Of a stretch of DNA of 64,000 bases, positions 36,767-47,691 are shown piece after piece. Below the pieces are notes generated by a model. The model was not told where the DNA came from. It ran no database searches and worked only from the letters and a program-made list of their open reading frames with translations. Within the stretch, counting starts at the first letter, position 1, and the number at the start of each line of letters is the position of its first letter. Origin of the DNA: Heterohyrax brucei (Eukaryota; Chordata; Mammalia; Hyracoidea; Procaviidae); contig CM053152.1 in assembly GCA_028571685.1 (NCBI GenBank), positions 23,382,001 through 23,446,000 on the forward strand. Reading direction: 5' to 3'. Position numbers and translations under genes: made by a program.

Positions 36767-36906
36767 CCTGAGCAGTGAGTACTTACTAGGTGGCAGGAGG
36801 TACACTAGTATCGGGACTAAATAGTGAACAGATAGACATGGTCATGCTTGGTCTAGAGCAGCAGTTCTCAAATAGACAGTTTCCCTTCAAGGGACATCTA
36901 GCAATG

Positions 36907-37659
36907 TCTAGAGACTTTTTTTTTTTAATTTTTATTTAACATAACTGAGTGAAAATGTACATTCCTGTATAAATTTATATGCCCCCCTATATGCAGCTTC
37001 CACTGCTCTCCCTGTCCGGTGACAGCACACTATTCCTCTCTGCTCCATATACGTCTCATCCTCCCAACAGTCTCCTTTCCCCTCCTCTCCACCCACTCTC
37101 CTTCCTCCAGCCAGAGGTCAGCAGGATGATATCCTATAGATGTATAGAACCATAAAGTGTTTCCAATATATGGTCACTCTGCCTTGCCAAGTCCAATCCA
37201 TTCCTGTCCAAAGAGTGGACCTTTGTTATAATTTATGGGAAAGGGCAGCATCAGGGCATGGGGCCATGCTCTCAGAGGAACCCCAAAACCGCTGGACGGA
37301 CTATCAATTGAGGTCTTTTAGTGGAGATCTCATGATGCACCTCTTTATTCTTGTGTTGCCAGTGAGACTACTCTCTGTGAGCTCCATCGTGGCTATCACT
37401 GGTGGTGGCCGGGCACCATCCGGTTCTTCCGTTCCCAGGTCGATGTAGGCACCCACTCTTGTGGGTCTCTCTGTCTTCTCGGTTGTCTTTACCGCATGTC
37501 ATTTTGGCCCTCGGTGAGCATCCGTTCCTGTTGAGTTGGGACCATTTGTTGTGTCCTTGGATGGCAGCTTCGCAGCTTTTAAGACCCCAGACGCCACTCA
37601 CCAATGTGGGGTGCAGAGAGCTCTCTTGGCAAAACGCTAGTTGTGCCAGTTCTAGAGAC
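36907..37659 (-). mobile_element. L1 3'-UTR insertion (L1-E) with 9-bp target duplication
   Basis: The insert 36916-37650 is in reverse orientation: a poly(T) start, the standard tail, and blocks back to 'cgccactcaccaatgtgg' and 'gccagttctag'. TCTAGAGAC lies at 36907-36915 and 37651-37659. The ORFs read across it are shadows. Confidence 0.93.
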
Positions 37660-37680
37660 ATTTTTGCTGTTACAACAGAG

Positions 37681-37868
37681 CAACGAGCCCTAGTGGTACA
37701 AATAGTTAAGCACACAGCCAGGAACCAAAACACTAGTGGTTTGAGTTCACCCAGGGAGAAAGACCTGGCAGTTTGCTTCCATAAAGATTACAGCCTTTGG
37801 GGCAGTTCTACACTGTCACATGGGGTTGCCATGAGTCTAAAAAACCTAAAAAACACCCAACAGAAACA
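37681..37868 (+). mobile_element. AfroSINE, long variant, inside MER20
   Basis: GCCCTAGTGGTACAAATAGT head, GGGAGAAAGACCTGGCAGTT, core GGGGTTGCCATGAGTC. Confidence 0.88.
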
Positions 37869-37994
37869 AAAGGGGCAGCACATGGTATGAAGCAGCCAAT
37901 GATACCGCTAAACATCCAACACCACACAGGACAATAAAGAATTATCCAACTCAAAAATGTCACTTTTGCAGATTGAGAAATCCTGATCTAATGG

Positions 37995-38192
37995 GAGGAA
38001 TCCTGGTAGCACAGTGGTTAAAGTGCTTGACTACTATTCCAAAGGTCAGACGTTCAATTCACCAACTGCTCTGTCAGAGAAAGATGTGGCAATCTCCTTC
38101 CATAAAGGTTTACAGCCTTGGGAATCCTCTGGAGAAGTTCTACTCTGTCCTACAGGATCAGAGTCTACTCAATGGCAGCAGGTGGGTCTAGT
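37995..38192 (+). mobile_element. AfroSINE, long variant
   Basis: AATCCTGGTAGCACAGTGGT head, AGAGAAAGATGTGGCAATCT, end CAATGGCAGCAGGTGGGT. Confidence 0.9.
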
Positions 38193-38741
38193 GTGAAGTA
38201 AGATAATGAACCAACATTACAATAAAATGTAATAAATCCTTAACAGGAAGAGTACCAGATGCTAAAAGCAGCCCTAGCAAGGACAACTAATCTAATGTGA
38301 CAAGTGAGAGAAGGTTTCCTGGAGGAAGTAAATTTGAACAAAAATCTGAAGTGTTCAAAGCAAAAGCGTAAGAGGAGAGGGACAATGGTTCTTTCAGTAC
38401 TCCTCAGAGAAGTCCAATTGCGGATATTGGCATTTGAGCATTCCAGGGGGAGTGGCTGACACTGGCAAAAAACAGCCAGCCATAAAAGTGCAATTTTAAC
38501 CACATTAGGAAGCTGGGACTTCAAAGGGGGAGCCCACTGAAGAGTTTGAAACATGAGAATGACACTGTCCCATTTGAATCTTTGGAAGCTCCTTCTCTTT
38601 ATAAGAGAGAGCATGTTTTTGAAAGATGCAAGACTAAGGGAAAGGAAGCAATTTAGATGGTTGTTACAGTGATCTGGAGAGGACAATGGCCGGAAGAAGG
38701 GGCAATAAGTTTGAAGAAGCAGATTCCAAAGATATTTAGGA

Positions 38742-38937
38742 GATCCTGTGGTGTCCAGGTGGCAGGAATAGTTTGTGCTTGTCTACTAACCTAAAGGTTG
38801 GAGATTTGAACCCGCACAGGGTACCATGAAACAAAAGACCATGAAGAATACAGCAAGGAAACCCTATGAAGCTGTTTGTCTGCCTTGTAACACATACAGT
38901 CACACCAACTCAATGGCAATGGACCTGGTTTCCAGAG
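38742..38937 (+). mobile_element. AfroSINE, decayed
   Basis: GATCCTGTGGTGTCCAGGTG head, AGATTTGAACCCGCACAGG box B region, end CACCAACTCAATGGCAATGG. Confidence 0.65.
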
Positions 38938-38944
38938 AAGGTAA

Positions 38945-39155
38945 CTATAGAGTCTACTTGGTGAAACAGTTACATGCTTGGCACTAATCAAAAAGCTAGA
39001 GGTTTGAATCCACCCACAGGCACTTCAGAATAAAGGCCTGGAAACATACTTCCAAAAGATCACAGACATTGAAAACCCTATGGAACACAGTTCTACTGTG
39101 AAATACTTGGGGTCTCCATGCATGAGAACTGACTCAATAGTGACTAATTTGGTTT
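38945..39155 (+). mobile_element. AfroSINE, decayed
   Basis: GAGGTTTGAATCCACCCAC box B region, GAAAACCCTATGGAACACAG, end GAGAACTGACTCAATAGTG. Directly follows the previous copy. Confidence 0.7.
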
Positions 39156-39269
39156 TTTAGTTTGGTAGTTAATCAGATATTATGTATGAAGGAGACAAAG
39201 GAATCAAGAATAACTTCCAGGTTCCTAAGTTGGGCAACTAGACAAAGAATAAATTTAAGGGGCAAGCAG

Positions 39270-39480
39270 AAGAAAACAGCAAGTTCCATGAGGGCAGTTC
39301 TCTGCTTTTTCATTGATGTCTCTCAGGTGTCTAGAACAGTGTCTGACACATAGGTGCACGCAATCAATATATCTGTAGAAGAAGTTAATCCATCCTATTA
39401 TAAACCTTCTTTGTGACAGGTGCTCTTCTAGGCTTTGGAGATATTCCAATGACTAAACAGATAAAAATGTTCCTACTCTT
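39270..39480. repeat. L2 3'-end fragment
   Basis: 'aagttccatgagggcag', 'tgtctagaacagtgtctgac' and 'acataggtgcacgcaatcaat' match the L2 3' end by eye. Confidence 0.6.
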
Positions 39481-39616
39481 CTAGAGCTTACATTCAATAG
39501 AGGTAGATACATTCATTCTGTTCCATTCACAGCTGGGGGGGATGGGAATACAAGCGTAAATATTATCCTCTCCCATATTCCAGGTGGGAAATATATATTG
39601 GTAAAATATTTTTAGA

Positions 39617-40620
39617 AAAAATTTCCTTAATATTCAAGATGCTACTAAACCAAAAATGGAAAAACATACCATGCTCATGGGCTGGAAGACTTCACACTGA
39701 GAATATGCCAGTACTACCCAGAGCAATCTACAGATAAAATGCAATCCTGATCCAAATCCCAACATTCTTTAATGAGACAGAAAAACTAATCTCTGACTTT
39801 ACAAGGAAAAAGGCTCCAAATAAATAAAGCATTATTGAGATGACGCCACACTTTTTCATCTCAGAACTTCCTATACAGTCACAGTAATTAAAATAGCATA
39901 GTACTGGTACAACAGACACATAGACCAACAGAAGAGAACTGAGAACACAGAAGTCAATCTCTCCAGCTAGAAACAGATAATCTTCAACAAAGGGTTGAGA
40001 TAGTCTCTTTAACAAATGGTACTAACAAAACTGGTCATCTATTTGCAGAAAAATGAAACAGGATCCATACCTCAGACCATACACAAAACACTAACTCAAA
40101 ACGGATCAAAGACCTCAAGGTAAAACTCCCAAAAGTCACCTTTCAGCCAAAGAACAGACTTGCCTATAAAATAAATAACACTCATAAAGAATGTGCTCCT
40201 TAGAACAGTCAACTGTGAAAAACCAAACAGACAGCTGCCCAAACACAAAGATGAGAAGAGGGCAAGGAGAGACACAGTAACCTGATGGATAGAAACAAGG
40301 AAAAAAACTGTTGTTGTCAAGCTGATTCCAACTATACCAACTCTACAGGCGTGAGTAGAACTGCCCTACAGAGTTTTCAAGGAATGGCAGGTGGATTCAA
40401 ACTGTTGACCTTTTGGTTAGCAGTCAAGCATTTAACCACTGTGCCACAAGGGCTCCAGGAAATGGGGCTGATAGGGTAGAAATGGGGAGACTGCTCACAG
40501 GGATAGCAACCAACATCACAGAACAATTTGTATATGAATTGTTGAATGGGAAACTAATTTGCTGTGTAAACTTGTACCTAAAACACAGTAAAATGTTCAA
40601 AAATAAATAAAAAGAAACTA
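39617..40620 (+). mobile_element. Old L1 ORF2 3' region and 3' UTR
   Basis: 39650-40120 keeps ORF2 thumb/C-terminal order (CATGCTCATGGGCTGGAAGA, CTTTAACAAATGGTACTAAC, AATGAAACAGGATCCATACC). The 3' UTR then ends in an A-rich tail at 40600-40620. An AfroSINE splits the UTR. Confidence 0.8.
40303..40456 (-). mobile_element. AfroSINE within the old L1
   Basis: GAACTGCCCTACAGAGTTTT, GGTGGATTCAAACTGTTGAC, TTAACCACTGTGCCACAAGG. Confidence 0.9.
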
Positions 40621-40904
40621 AAATTCATGCTCTTTAACAGAAATTTCTCACGTAGGAACCTGTCACCTTAAAACAGAAATTTGGCAGATTTGAGTATAAA
40701 AATATCTATAAATATTGCTTTTATAGCAAAATAACAATTGTGACAAGATTTAAATGGCCACTAATAGAATGGCTAAATACTGATTAGTATATTACAGATC
40801 TGATTTTAAAAAAAAAATCTATACAGTTATTAAAAGTATTTTGAAGGACATTTAATAACACTGGTTCAATTTTCCTACAAATGTGTATAAATAAAAATAC
40901 TCAC

Positions 40905-40951
40905 CCTTGGAATAATGTAGGGTAAGTGAATTTCAAGACAGATAGGACATA
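40905..40951 (-). CDS. TMEM241: TMEM241 coding exon 2 (47 bp)
   Basis: Seen on the minus strand: a T-rich tract ending in CAG, 47 bases encoding YVLSVLKFTYPTLFQ plus two bases (GG), then GTGAGTATT. The peptide continues the exon 1 reading frame exactly (exon 1 ends on a full codon) and is the conserved first-helix/loop region of TMEM241. Two leftover bases plus the first base of exon 3 make the glycine codon GGG. All sites are intact. The exon sits about 15 kb from exon 1, with an old L1 and a SINE on one side and a SINE split by an L1 on the other. It is too short for an ORF caller; recognition rests on the peptide, the splice sites and the phase. Confidence 0.92.
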
Positions 40952-41075
40952 CTGAAAAACAAAAAATAAGTAACAAATTAATAGTCATTTCAAATTACTG
41001 ACAATTGATAAACCGTATAATCAAAGAAATTTCTATTGAAGAATAATGTAAGTGTGCTCAAGTTTCAAAAAGGTC

Positions 41076-41530
41076 TTTACTGATGTTGCTAGTTAATTCT
41101 GAGTCAATTCCAGCTCATAGCAACCCCATGCATAGCAGAGTAGAACTGCTCCATACATTTTCTTTTTTTTTATTGTGATTGAGTGAAAGTATACAATACA
41201 AATTAAATTTGCATGCCCGCCTATCTGCAGCATCTTGTGTTCTCCTTGCCCAGTGATAACATACTCCTCCTTTCCATTCTATACACGTCATATCCTCATA
41301 ACAATCTCCTGTCCCCTCTCTCTACCCTTTCCTCTCTCTTTTAGTAAGACGCCAGTAGGACAGCATCTTATAGATTCATAGAACCACAAAGTACACATAC
41401 TATATGATCTACACATTTTCAATGGCTGTGACCGTTCAAAGCAGATCCACCAACACCTGTCTTCTGAGGTACCTATGGGTCATTTCAAACCACTAGCCTT
41501 TCAACTAGTAATCAAGTATTCAGAGACTCC
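41076..41530 (-). mobile_element. AfroSINE split by an L1 tail
   Basis: 41076-41160 holds the RTE-like end (TCTGAGTCAATTCCAGCTCA). 41405-41530 holds a decayed head (GTCATTTCAAACCACTAGCC). The L1 piece lies between. Confidence 0.75.
41152..41408 (-). mobile_element. L1 3'-end insertion in the SINE
   Basis: Reverse tail of the older type (TTTATTGTGATTGAGTGAAA, ACAAATTAAATTTGCATGCC) and 3' UTR back to 'gaaccacaaagtacac'. ACATTTTC on both sides (41154-41161 and 41412-41419) is a likely duplication. Confidence 0.85.
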
Positions 41531-41540
41531 TAGAAAGGCT

Positions 41541-41861
41541 TTTACATGCCCCTCCATCTCTGAAAAAAAATTACACTCTAGGGTAAAACATGACTTTTTA
41601 AACAAATAAAGAGTGAGCTGCTTTTCCCCAGGGCCACTAGAGCCTGACAACTCTTGTGAGCTGAAAACATACTGATAAATGGAGGCTGGTACCATGAACA
41701 TACAGAAGCACAATATTGTGGATGCCCAAACACTCAGCATCCTCCCAGGCTCCAGAAACTTCATGTTGCAACTGCAGCAGCTCAAGAGAAAACTGGATAA
41801 GCACCTGGACACAATCTCTCTTCTTGGAGGTATCCATCATAATCTATCATCTAATTTATCA
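41541..41861. other. Unassigned intron sequence
   Basis: Short ORFs only; no motif. Confidence 0.4.
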
Positions 41862-41958
41862 TTCAAGGAGAGCAACAGATGCTGCAGACAGGAGGGCATG
41901 CAAATTTAATTTGGATTGTACACTTTCACTCAATCACAATAAAAAAAAAGAAAGAAAA
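41862..41958 (+). mobile_element. Very short L1 3' end (older tail type)
   Basis: About 100 bp: CAAGGAGAGCAACAGATGC, then GGCATGCAAATTTAATTTGG and poly(A). Followed by a partial AfroSINE 3' half (41964-42035, AGATTGCTATAAGGTGGAAC). Confidence 0.8.
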
Positions 41959-42040
41959 TGTATGGAGCAGTTTTACTCTGACATACATGAGATTGCTATA
42001 AGGTGGAACTGACTCAGCAGCAACTAAATGGTTTTTGCAT

Positions 42041-42635
42041 TCTGGGAATTCTTTTTTTTCCTATCCAATACAGATTACTGTCTTATAATTTTTACTATAT
42101 TTTAGCATTTTTAGGATTTTTAAAACCAACTCACATAAGAGCAACTTGTGTTTCTGTCATGTCTTTTGATCAAAGTTATAGCACCTGATGAATGGGACCT
42201 GTGTTTGGTCATTCTGGGATCATTTCCTATTTTCTCTACTATTGAAAACTTCTTTTAAAAAAGTTTAAACTCTAAAACCACTAGACAGTTTTAAGTAAGG
42301 CCTACACTGATTCTTCACATGATCTAGAAAATGTGGTAGTCTGATATTGGACAAGTTTATACATATCTTTTTCTCCACCATGTGTTAGCCTACACAGCAT
42401 TTCCTTGTATGAGTTCTGGACTGCCACCACTATGGCTGTCTATGCTCCATTCTATACTTAATCAGAAATGGACTTTAGTTGTTCATTAAGACTACTTACT
42501 CAATAATGCAACATGCTCCTCCCCACTTTTGTTTGGTACTTTCCTCTAAAATGGAGAAAGGGAAAAGCTTAAGGGAGCTTCTAGATCACAGCTGGGGATA
42601 ACTCTTCAGAGCTTTCATTAACATCCAAAAACAAA
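42041..42635. other. Unassigned intron sequence
   Basis: Nothing recognised. Confidence 0.45.
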
Positions 42636-42636
42636 A

Positions 42637-42797
42637 AACTCAACCAGCTGCCATTAAGTCAATCCTGACTCACAGCAACTGTACAGGACAGGGTAGAATT
42701 GACCCACAGTTTCCAAGGAGTGCCTTGTGGATTTGAACTACCTATCTTTTGGTTAGTAATCATGGTACTTAACCACTATCCCATCAGGGTTTCCTGC
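42637..42797 (-). mobile_element. AfroSINE
   Basis: AGCTGCCATTAAGTCAATCC, GTTTCCAAGGAGTGCCTTGT, ACCACTATCCCATCAGGGTT. Confidence 0.92.
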
Positions 42798-42861
42798 ATT
42801 AAGATACAAGTATTTATTTAGTCTATTGTGTGCTTAGCCTTGTCCTGGATAAACCAAAAAC

Positions 42862-43030
42862 AAAGCCTAAACCCACTGCCCAAAGTCAAGTCAATTTCAA
42901 CTCACAACAACTCTATAGCACAGAGTAGAACTGCCCCAGAAAGTTTCCAAAGAGCACCTGGTAGATTCAGACTGCTGACCTTCTGGTTAGCAGTCGTAGC
43001 TCATAACCATCACACTACCAGGGTTTCCTT
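42862..43030 (-). mobile_element. AfroSINE
   Basis: AACCCACTGCCCAAAGTCAA, GAACTGCCCCAGAAAGTTTC, TCTGGTTAGCAGTCGTAGCT. Confidence 0.92.
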
Positions 43031-43047
43031 GTTATAGACACTGAACC

Positions 43048-43115
43048 AAAAAAAAAAAAAAAAAAAAAAAAACCATTGCTATCAAGTCAATTCCAATTCA
43101 TAACAACCCTATAAG
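43048..43115 (-). mobile_element. AfroSINE, first half (split by L1-F)
   Basis: A 23-base A run, then CATTGCTATCAAGTCAATTC and CAACCCTATAAG. The second half is at 52598-52690. Together they make one ordinary AfroSINE. Confidence 0.9.
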
Positions 43116-44099
43116 AGGGGGGTGGAACCTCCTCACTTCCCTCCGAAAACTAAAGCCCAGATTGATAATTGAATGGAACACTTTGGACACCCAGGGAGCC
43201 CTAGGATACACAATAGGGTTGTCAGATTGGACTGCATGCCACTAAACGGGAAACTACCTCTCTCTGATGAGACAGAGTGCCCTGAACTCCACTCCTGTTG
43301 ACTCACCACTTGGGCGGACTGCAGGTACTGATGCTTTTTCTTTTCTTTTTTTTTGTTATCCAAGAGTCAGGGGATGGCAGGAGCCAGCAAATATGCTGAA
43401 CTGCAGTGCTAAAGTAAACAGCATATAGTGCAGCAGAGTGTGGAATACCCACATTTTGAGAGCTTGGCTTCTGAGGGAGGGCACCATTGCCCCCACACCT
43501 GCTCTCTTCTGAGCTCTATCACAGATTCTGTTGTTGTTTTGCTGTTTTGTTGTTTCGCAGCAGGAAGAGCAGCTCGGCTAAGATGCCATCTTGGTCAGCT
43601 GGGACACAGAGACACCCAAGGGGAGGGCTCAGCAGGGGCTAATTTCCAAGCTGAGACGCAGTGCTACTCCAGAAGGTACTCTTCCATTAAAAAGGCTGTG
43701 TTTAACACACTGTTACCCTATAGGTAGGGCCCGGCTGAGGATGGCAGCAAGTTCATAACCCTTCCCTACTTTGAATTGTCATAGAATCTTCAGGACACCT
43801 GAAGAGGTGCTTCCACTGTCAGCCAGAAAGGGCAGCCTGCCACACTTGACAGTCTGAATGATTCAGGCAACTGTCAGATAACTCCTAAATTTTTAACATA
43901 AGACTCCCTGAAGAAATAACTGCCGAGCAGCCCAGCAGCATCTCTTCTAGACTTTACTGACCCACATCACAGGGTCAGTTGATGGTCCCCCAGTGACTCC
44001 ATAAGTATGGTGCCATCTTTGCCATATAGGAGGCAGAGCTTGCCACCCCAGAGAGGCCATGGGGCCAGTCACTACAGTATATAGAGGTAGGTGGTGACC

Positions 44100-44990
44100 A
44101 ACTCACTTCTCAGAACCATGCCTCAGCTCCTGTTGAGGTAACACCAGAGAAATTAAACAGCAAAACTCTCAAAATAATCAAAAAACTTCACAGAAGAAGG
44201 ATTTCTGAAGACATTGTAGGTCAAGAACAAAAGAATGACATATAGAAACCTCCTACAGATTAATCAAAATGCAGCAGAGCAAAATGAAAAATTAAGCAAG
44301 CTATTTGAACTGATGCAACATCAATGACCTGAAATCCAACATAATAAAATTACAGAATTAGACAATTCAGTCTAAAGCCAAAAGAACAGAATTGAGGATG
44401 TGGAAGTCAGACTGACTGACCTTGAAGATAGAGCAACTGACACCAGCATTTATGAGGAGAAATCAGAGAAAACAAATAAGAAAAATAAAGAAGCATTAAG
44501 AAATATGTAGGAATTTATTAAGAGGAATAATCTATGATTAATTGGAGTTTCAGAACAGGGAGGGATAGCCGAAAACACAGAGAGTGTTGTTGAGTTGCTC
44601 ACTGAAAACTTCCTTGAAATTATGAAAGCAGAGAACATGGATAGCCAAGACATGTATCAAACACCACAAAAACCATACCCCAAAAGAAAGACACCAAGAC
44701 ATTATAATCATGTTTAATAAAATGAAACATAAACAGATTCTCTTAAACGCAGTGAGGCTCAAAGCAAAGTTAACACTCAGATGGAAACTCTGTAGGCTTT
44801 CAACTGACTTCTCGGCAAAAATGATGTCGGCAAGAAGGCAGTGGGGTGACACATTCAAAGCCTTGAAGGAGAAAATCATCCAAGAATTACATATCCTGCA
44901 AAAGTGTCTTTCAAATATGAAGATAAAATTAAGATATTCACAGATAAACAGACGCTTAGAGGCTTTGTAAAAATCAAACCAAAACTATAA
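44100..44990 (+). pseudogene. L1-F ORF1, broken
   Basis: Coiled-coil coding sequence from about 44270 (K-L-S-K-L-F-E-L-M-Q) with early stops. The C-terminal domain at 44710-44970 is open for 86 codons (M-F-N-K-M-K-H-K-Q, A-R-R-Q-W-G-D-T-F-K-A-L). It aligns by eye with ORF1 of L1-A. Start codon not identifiable. Confidence 0.85.
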
Positions 44991-46836
44991 GAAATATTAA
45001 AAGAACCTCTTTGCTTAGAAAAACAAAATCATTAACTCTGTATTTAAGGAACTAACACAGGACACAGCATCCAGATACCTACTCAGCTAGGGAAGACACA
45101 AAACACAATCAAAGCTACAGTATTAAAAAAAAAGGGACCAGTGATCATACCACAAAAACTATGACACCATCACACTAAAAAGAAGGATATACTGCAGTAC
45201 TTATAGTGCTACCAGATGGAGTGGAAGTTAAAAAGATATGTATAAATTAAAATTGGATTTAAACTTAGAATAGTAAGGGGGAGCATAGGGGGAGCCACAA
45301 AGCACAATAAAGATGCAACATATCAAAACAAGAAACGTAATACAGGAGTCTCAACAGCCACAAAACCAACACTGAAAAAGATGAAAAGTCAACCCATAAA
45401 GAAGAATGACCCAGAACAGAATATTAACAGCAACAGAGACAATACCAACACAAAAAATAAATACATCAAAATAACAGTACAAAACACATACCTGTCAATA
45501 ATTACACTCAATGTAAGTGGACTGAATGCTCCAATAAAGAGACAGTGAGTGACATCTTGGATCAAAAGACACGATCCGTCGATATGTTGCTTAAAAGAAA
45601 CTCACCTTAGACTTAAAGATATGAACAAACTGAAAATTAAAGAATGGAATAATATATACCCAGCTAATAACATAAAAAAGAGCAGGTGTGGCAATACTAA
45701 TCTCAGATAACATAGATTTTAATACAAAACCCACTGTTGTGGATAAAGATGGTCACTATCTATTGATGAAAGGTTCAATACACAAGCAGAATTTAACAAT
45801 ATTATTTATGCACTCAATACCAGAGCATCTAAATACATCAAACAAACACTGACTACACTGAAAAATGAGATAGATCACTCCTCAATAATACTTGGAGGCT
45901 TCAACACTCCACTTCCAGTAATGGACTGATCATCCAGAAAAAAGCTCAACAAAAACACAGAGGAACTTATTGCGACAGTTAACCAACTAGACCTCATCGA
46001 CTTAGACAGAACTTTTTACCCATCAATAAATAAGTACACCTTCTCCAACACACAAGAACATTTTCCAGAATAGACCACGTGTTAGGAATAAAGCAAATCT
46101 CAACAAAATCCAAAACACTGATTTATTGCAAAGCATCTTCTCAAACCATAAGCCATAAAAGTCAAAATCAAGAGCAGAAAATACATAGAAAGTTGAACTC
46201 ATAGAAACTGAAAAACACCTTACTCAAAAAGCCATGAGTTACAGAAGAAATCAAAGACGAAATAAATAAATTTATGAAATCAAATGAGAATGAAAACACA
46301 TCCTACCAAAACCTATGAGATACAGCAAAAGCAATGCCCAGAGGTTAATTTACCACTATAAATGTAGACATCCAAAAGCAAGAAAGGACCCAAACCAAAG
46401 AATTAACCCTACAGCTTGAATAAATAGAAAGACAGCAACAGAGGAACCCCTCTGGCACCAGAAGAAAATGTATAATAAAGATTACAGCAGAACTAAAGCA
46501 ATAAAAAACAGAAGAATAATTGAAAAATATTAACAAAACTAAAAGCTGGTTTTTTGAAAATATCAACAAAATTGGTAACCACTGACTAAACTTACAAAAC
46601 AAAAACAGGAAACAAATAACTCAAATGTGAAATGAGATGTGAAATGTCAAAACAGACTCAACTGAAATTAAAAGTATCATAACAGAATACCATGAAAGAG
46701 CGTACTCTAACAGATTTGAAAACCTAGAGGAAATGGACAAATTTCTAGATTCATATCACCTACCAAAATTATAACAAAGAGAAGTGGAACAACTTAATAA
46801 ACCCATCAAGGAAGAGACTAAAAATTAATCAAAAAA

Positions 46837-47339
46837 CTACCAACCAATGACTGTGTACCTACATCGACTCGGGACCAGAAGAACCAGATGGTGCCCAGCC
46901 ACCACCAGTGATAGGCACGATGGAGCTCACTAAGTTGAGTCTCACTGGCAACCCAAGAATAAAAAGGGGTGCATCCGCAGATCTCCACTAAAAGACCGCA
47001 ATTGATGGTCCAGCAGTTCCAGGGTTCCCCTAGGAGCACGGTCCCTGGCCCTGTGCTGCCCTTGCCCATAAATCATAACAAAGGTCCACTCTTCAGACAC
47101 GAATGGATTGGACTTGGCGATGCAGAGTGATCATATATTGGATGCACTTTATGGTTCTATGTATCTATAGCATATTATCTGCTGACCTCTGGGAGGATGA
47201 GACATGTACGGAGCAGAGAGGAATAGTGTGCTGTCACCAGGCAGGGACAGAAGTGAAAGCTGCATATAGGTGGGCATGTAAATTTATACAGGAATATACA
47301 TTTTCACTCAGTCATGAAAAAAAAAAAACCTACCAACCA
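46837..47339 (+). mobile_element. Young L1 3'-UTR insertion in L1-F ORF2
   Basis: The insert 46847-47329 matches the L1-A-type 3' UTR from 'gtacctacatcgactc' to the tail CATTTTCACTCAGTCATG and poly(A). Duplication CTACCAACCA lies at 46837-46846 and 47330-47339. Confidence 0.95.
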
Positions 47340-47691
47340 AAAAGAGTCCTGGCCCAGCTGGCTTCACTGGAGAATTCTACCAAGCTTATAGACAAGAGTT
47401 AACTCCAATACTACTGAGACTATTTCACAGCACAGAAAGGGATGGAATACTCCCAAATTCATTCAGTGAAGCCAGAATAACACTTATACCAAAGCCAGGG
47501 GAAGAATCCACAGGAAAGGAAAATTACAGACCAATATCACTCATGAAACTAGATGCAGAAAATTTCAACAAAATCCTTCCTAATAGAATTTAAGGATGTA
47601 TCAAAAAAACAATTCATCATGACCAAGTGGGATTCGTACCAGGGATGCAAGTCTGGTTCAACATCAGAAAAACAATACGACCAACCACATT

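Larger units (their letters stand above)
36859..37985 (+). mobile_element. MER20-like hAT element, split twice
   Basis: Pieces 36859-36915, 37651-37680 and 37871-37985 join into one short non-coding DNA transposon. Termini CAGCAGTTCTCAA and TTGAGAAATCCTG are near-inverse. Inner phrases are 'gggacatctagcaatgtct', 'gctaaacatccaac' and 'aagaattatcc'. Flanks GTCTAGAG and ATCTAATG are compatible with an 8-bp duplication (six of eight). An L1 tail and an AfroSINE interrupt it. Confidence 0.75.
38230..39265. repeat. Ancient interspersed repeat, copy 3, with two SINEs inside
   Basis: 'gaaggtttcctggagga', 'gtttgaaacatgagaatgacac' and 'gttgttacagtgatctgg' continue after the SINEs with 'aatcaagaataacttccaggttcc'. 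Same repeat as 5870-6400. Confidence 0.5.

Noticed and set aside
37140..37890. 102- and 162-codon forward ORFs
   Set aside because: They read antisense through an L1 3' UTR and into an AfroSINE.
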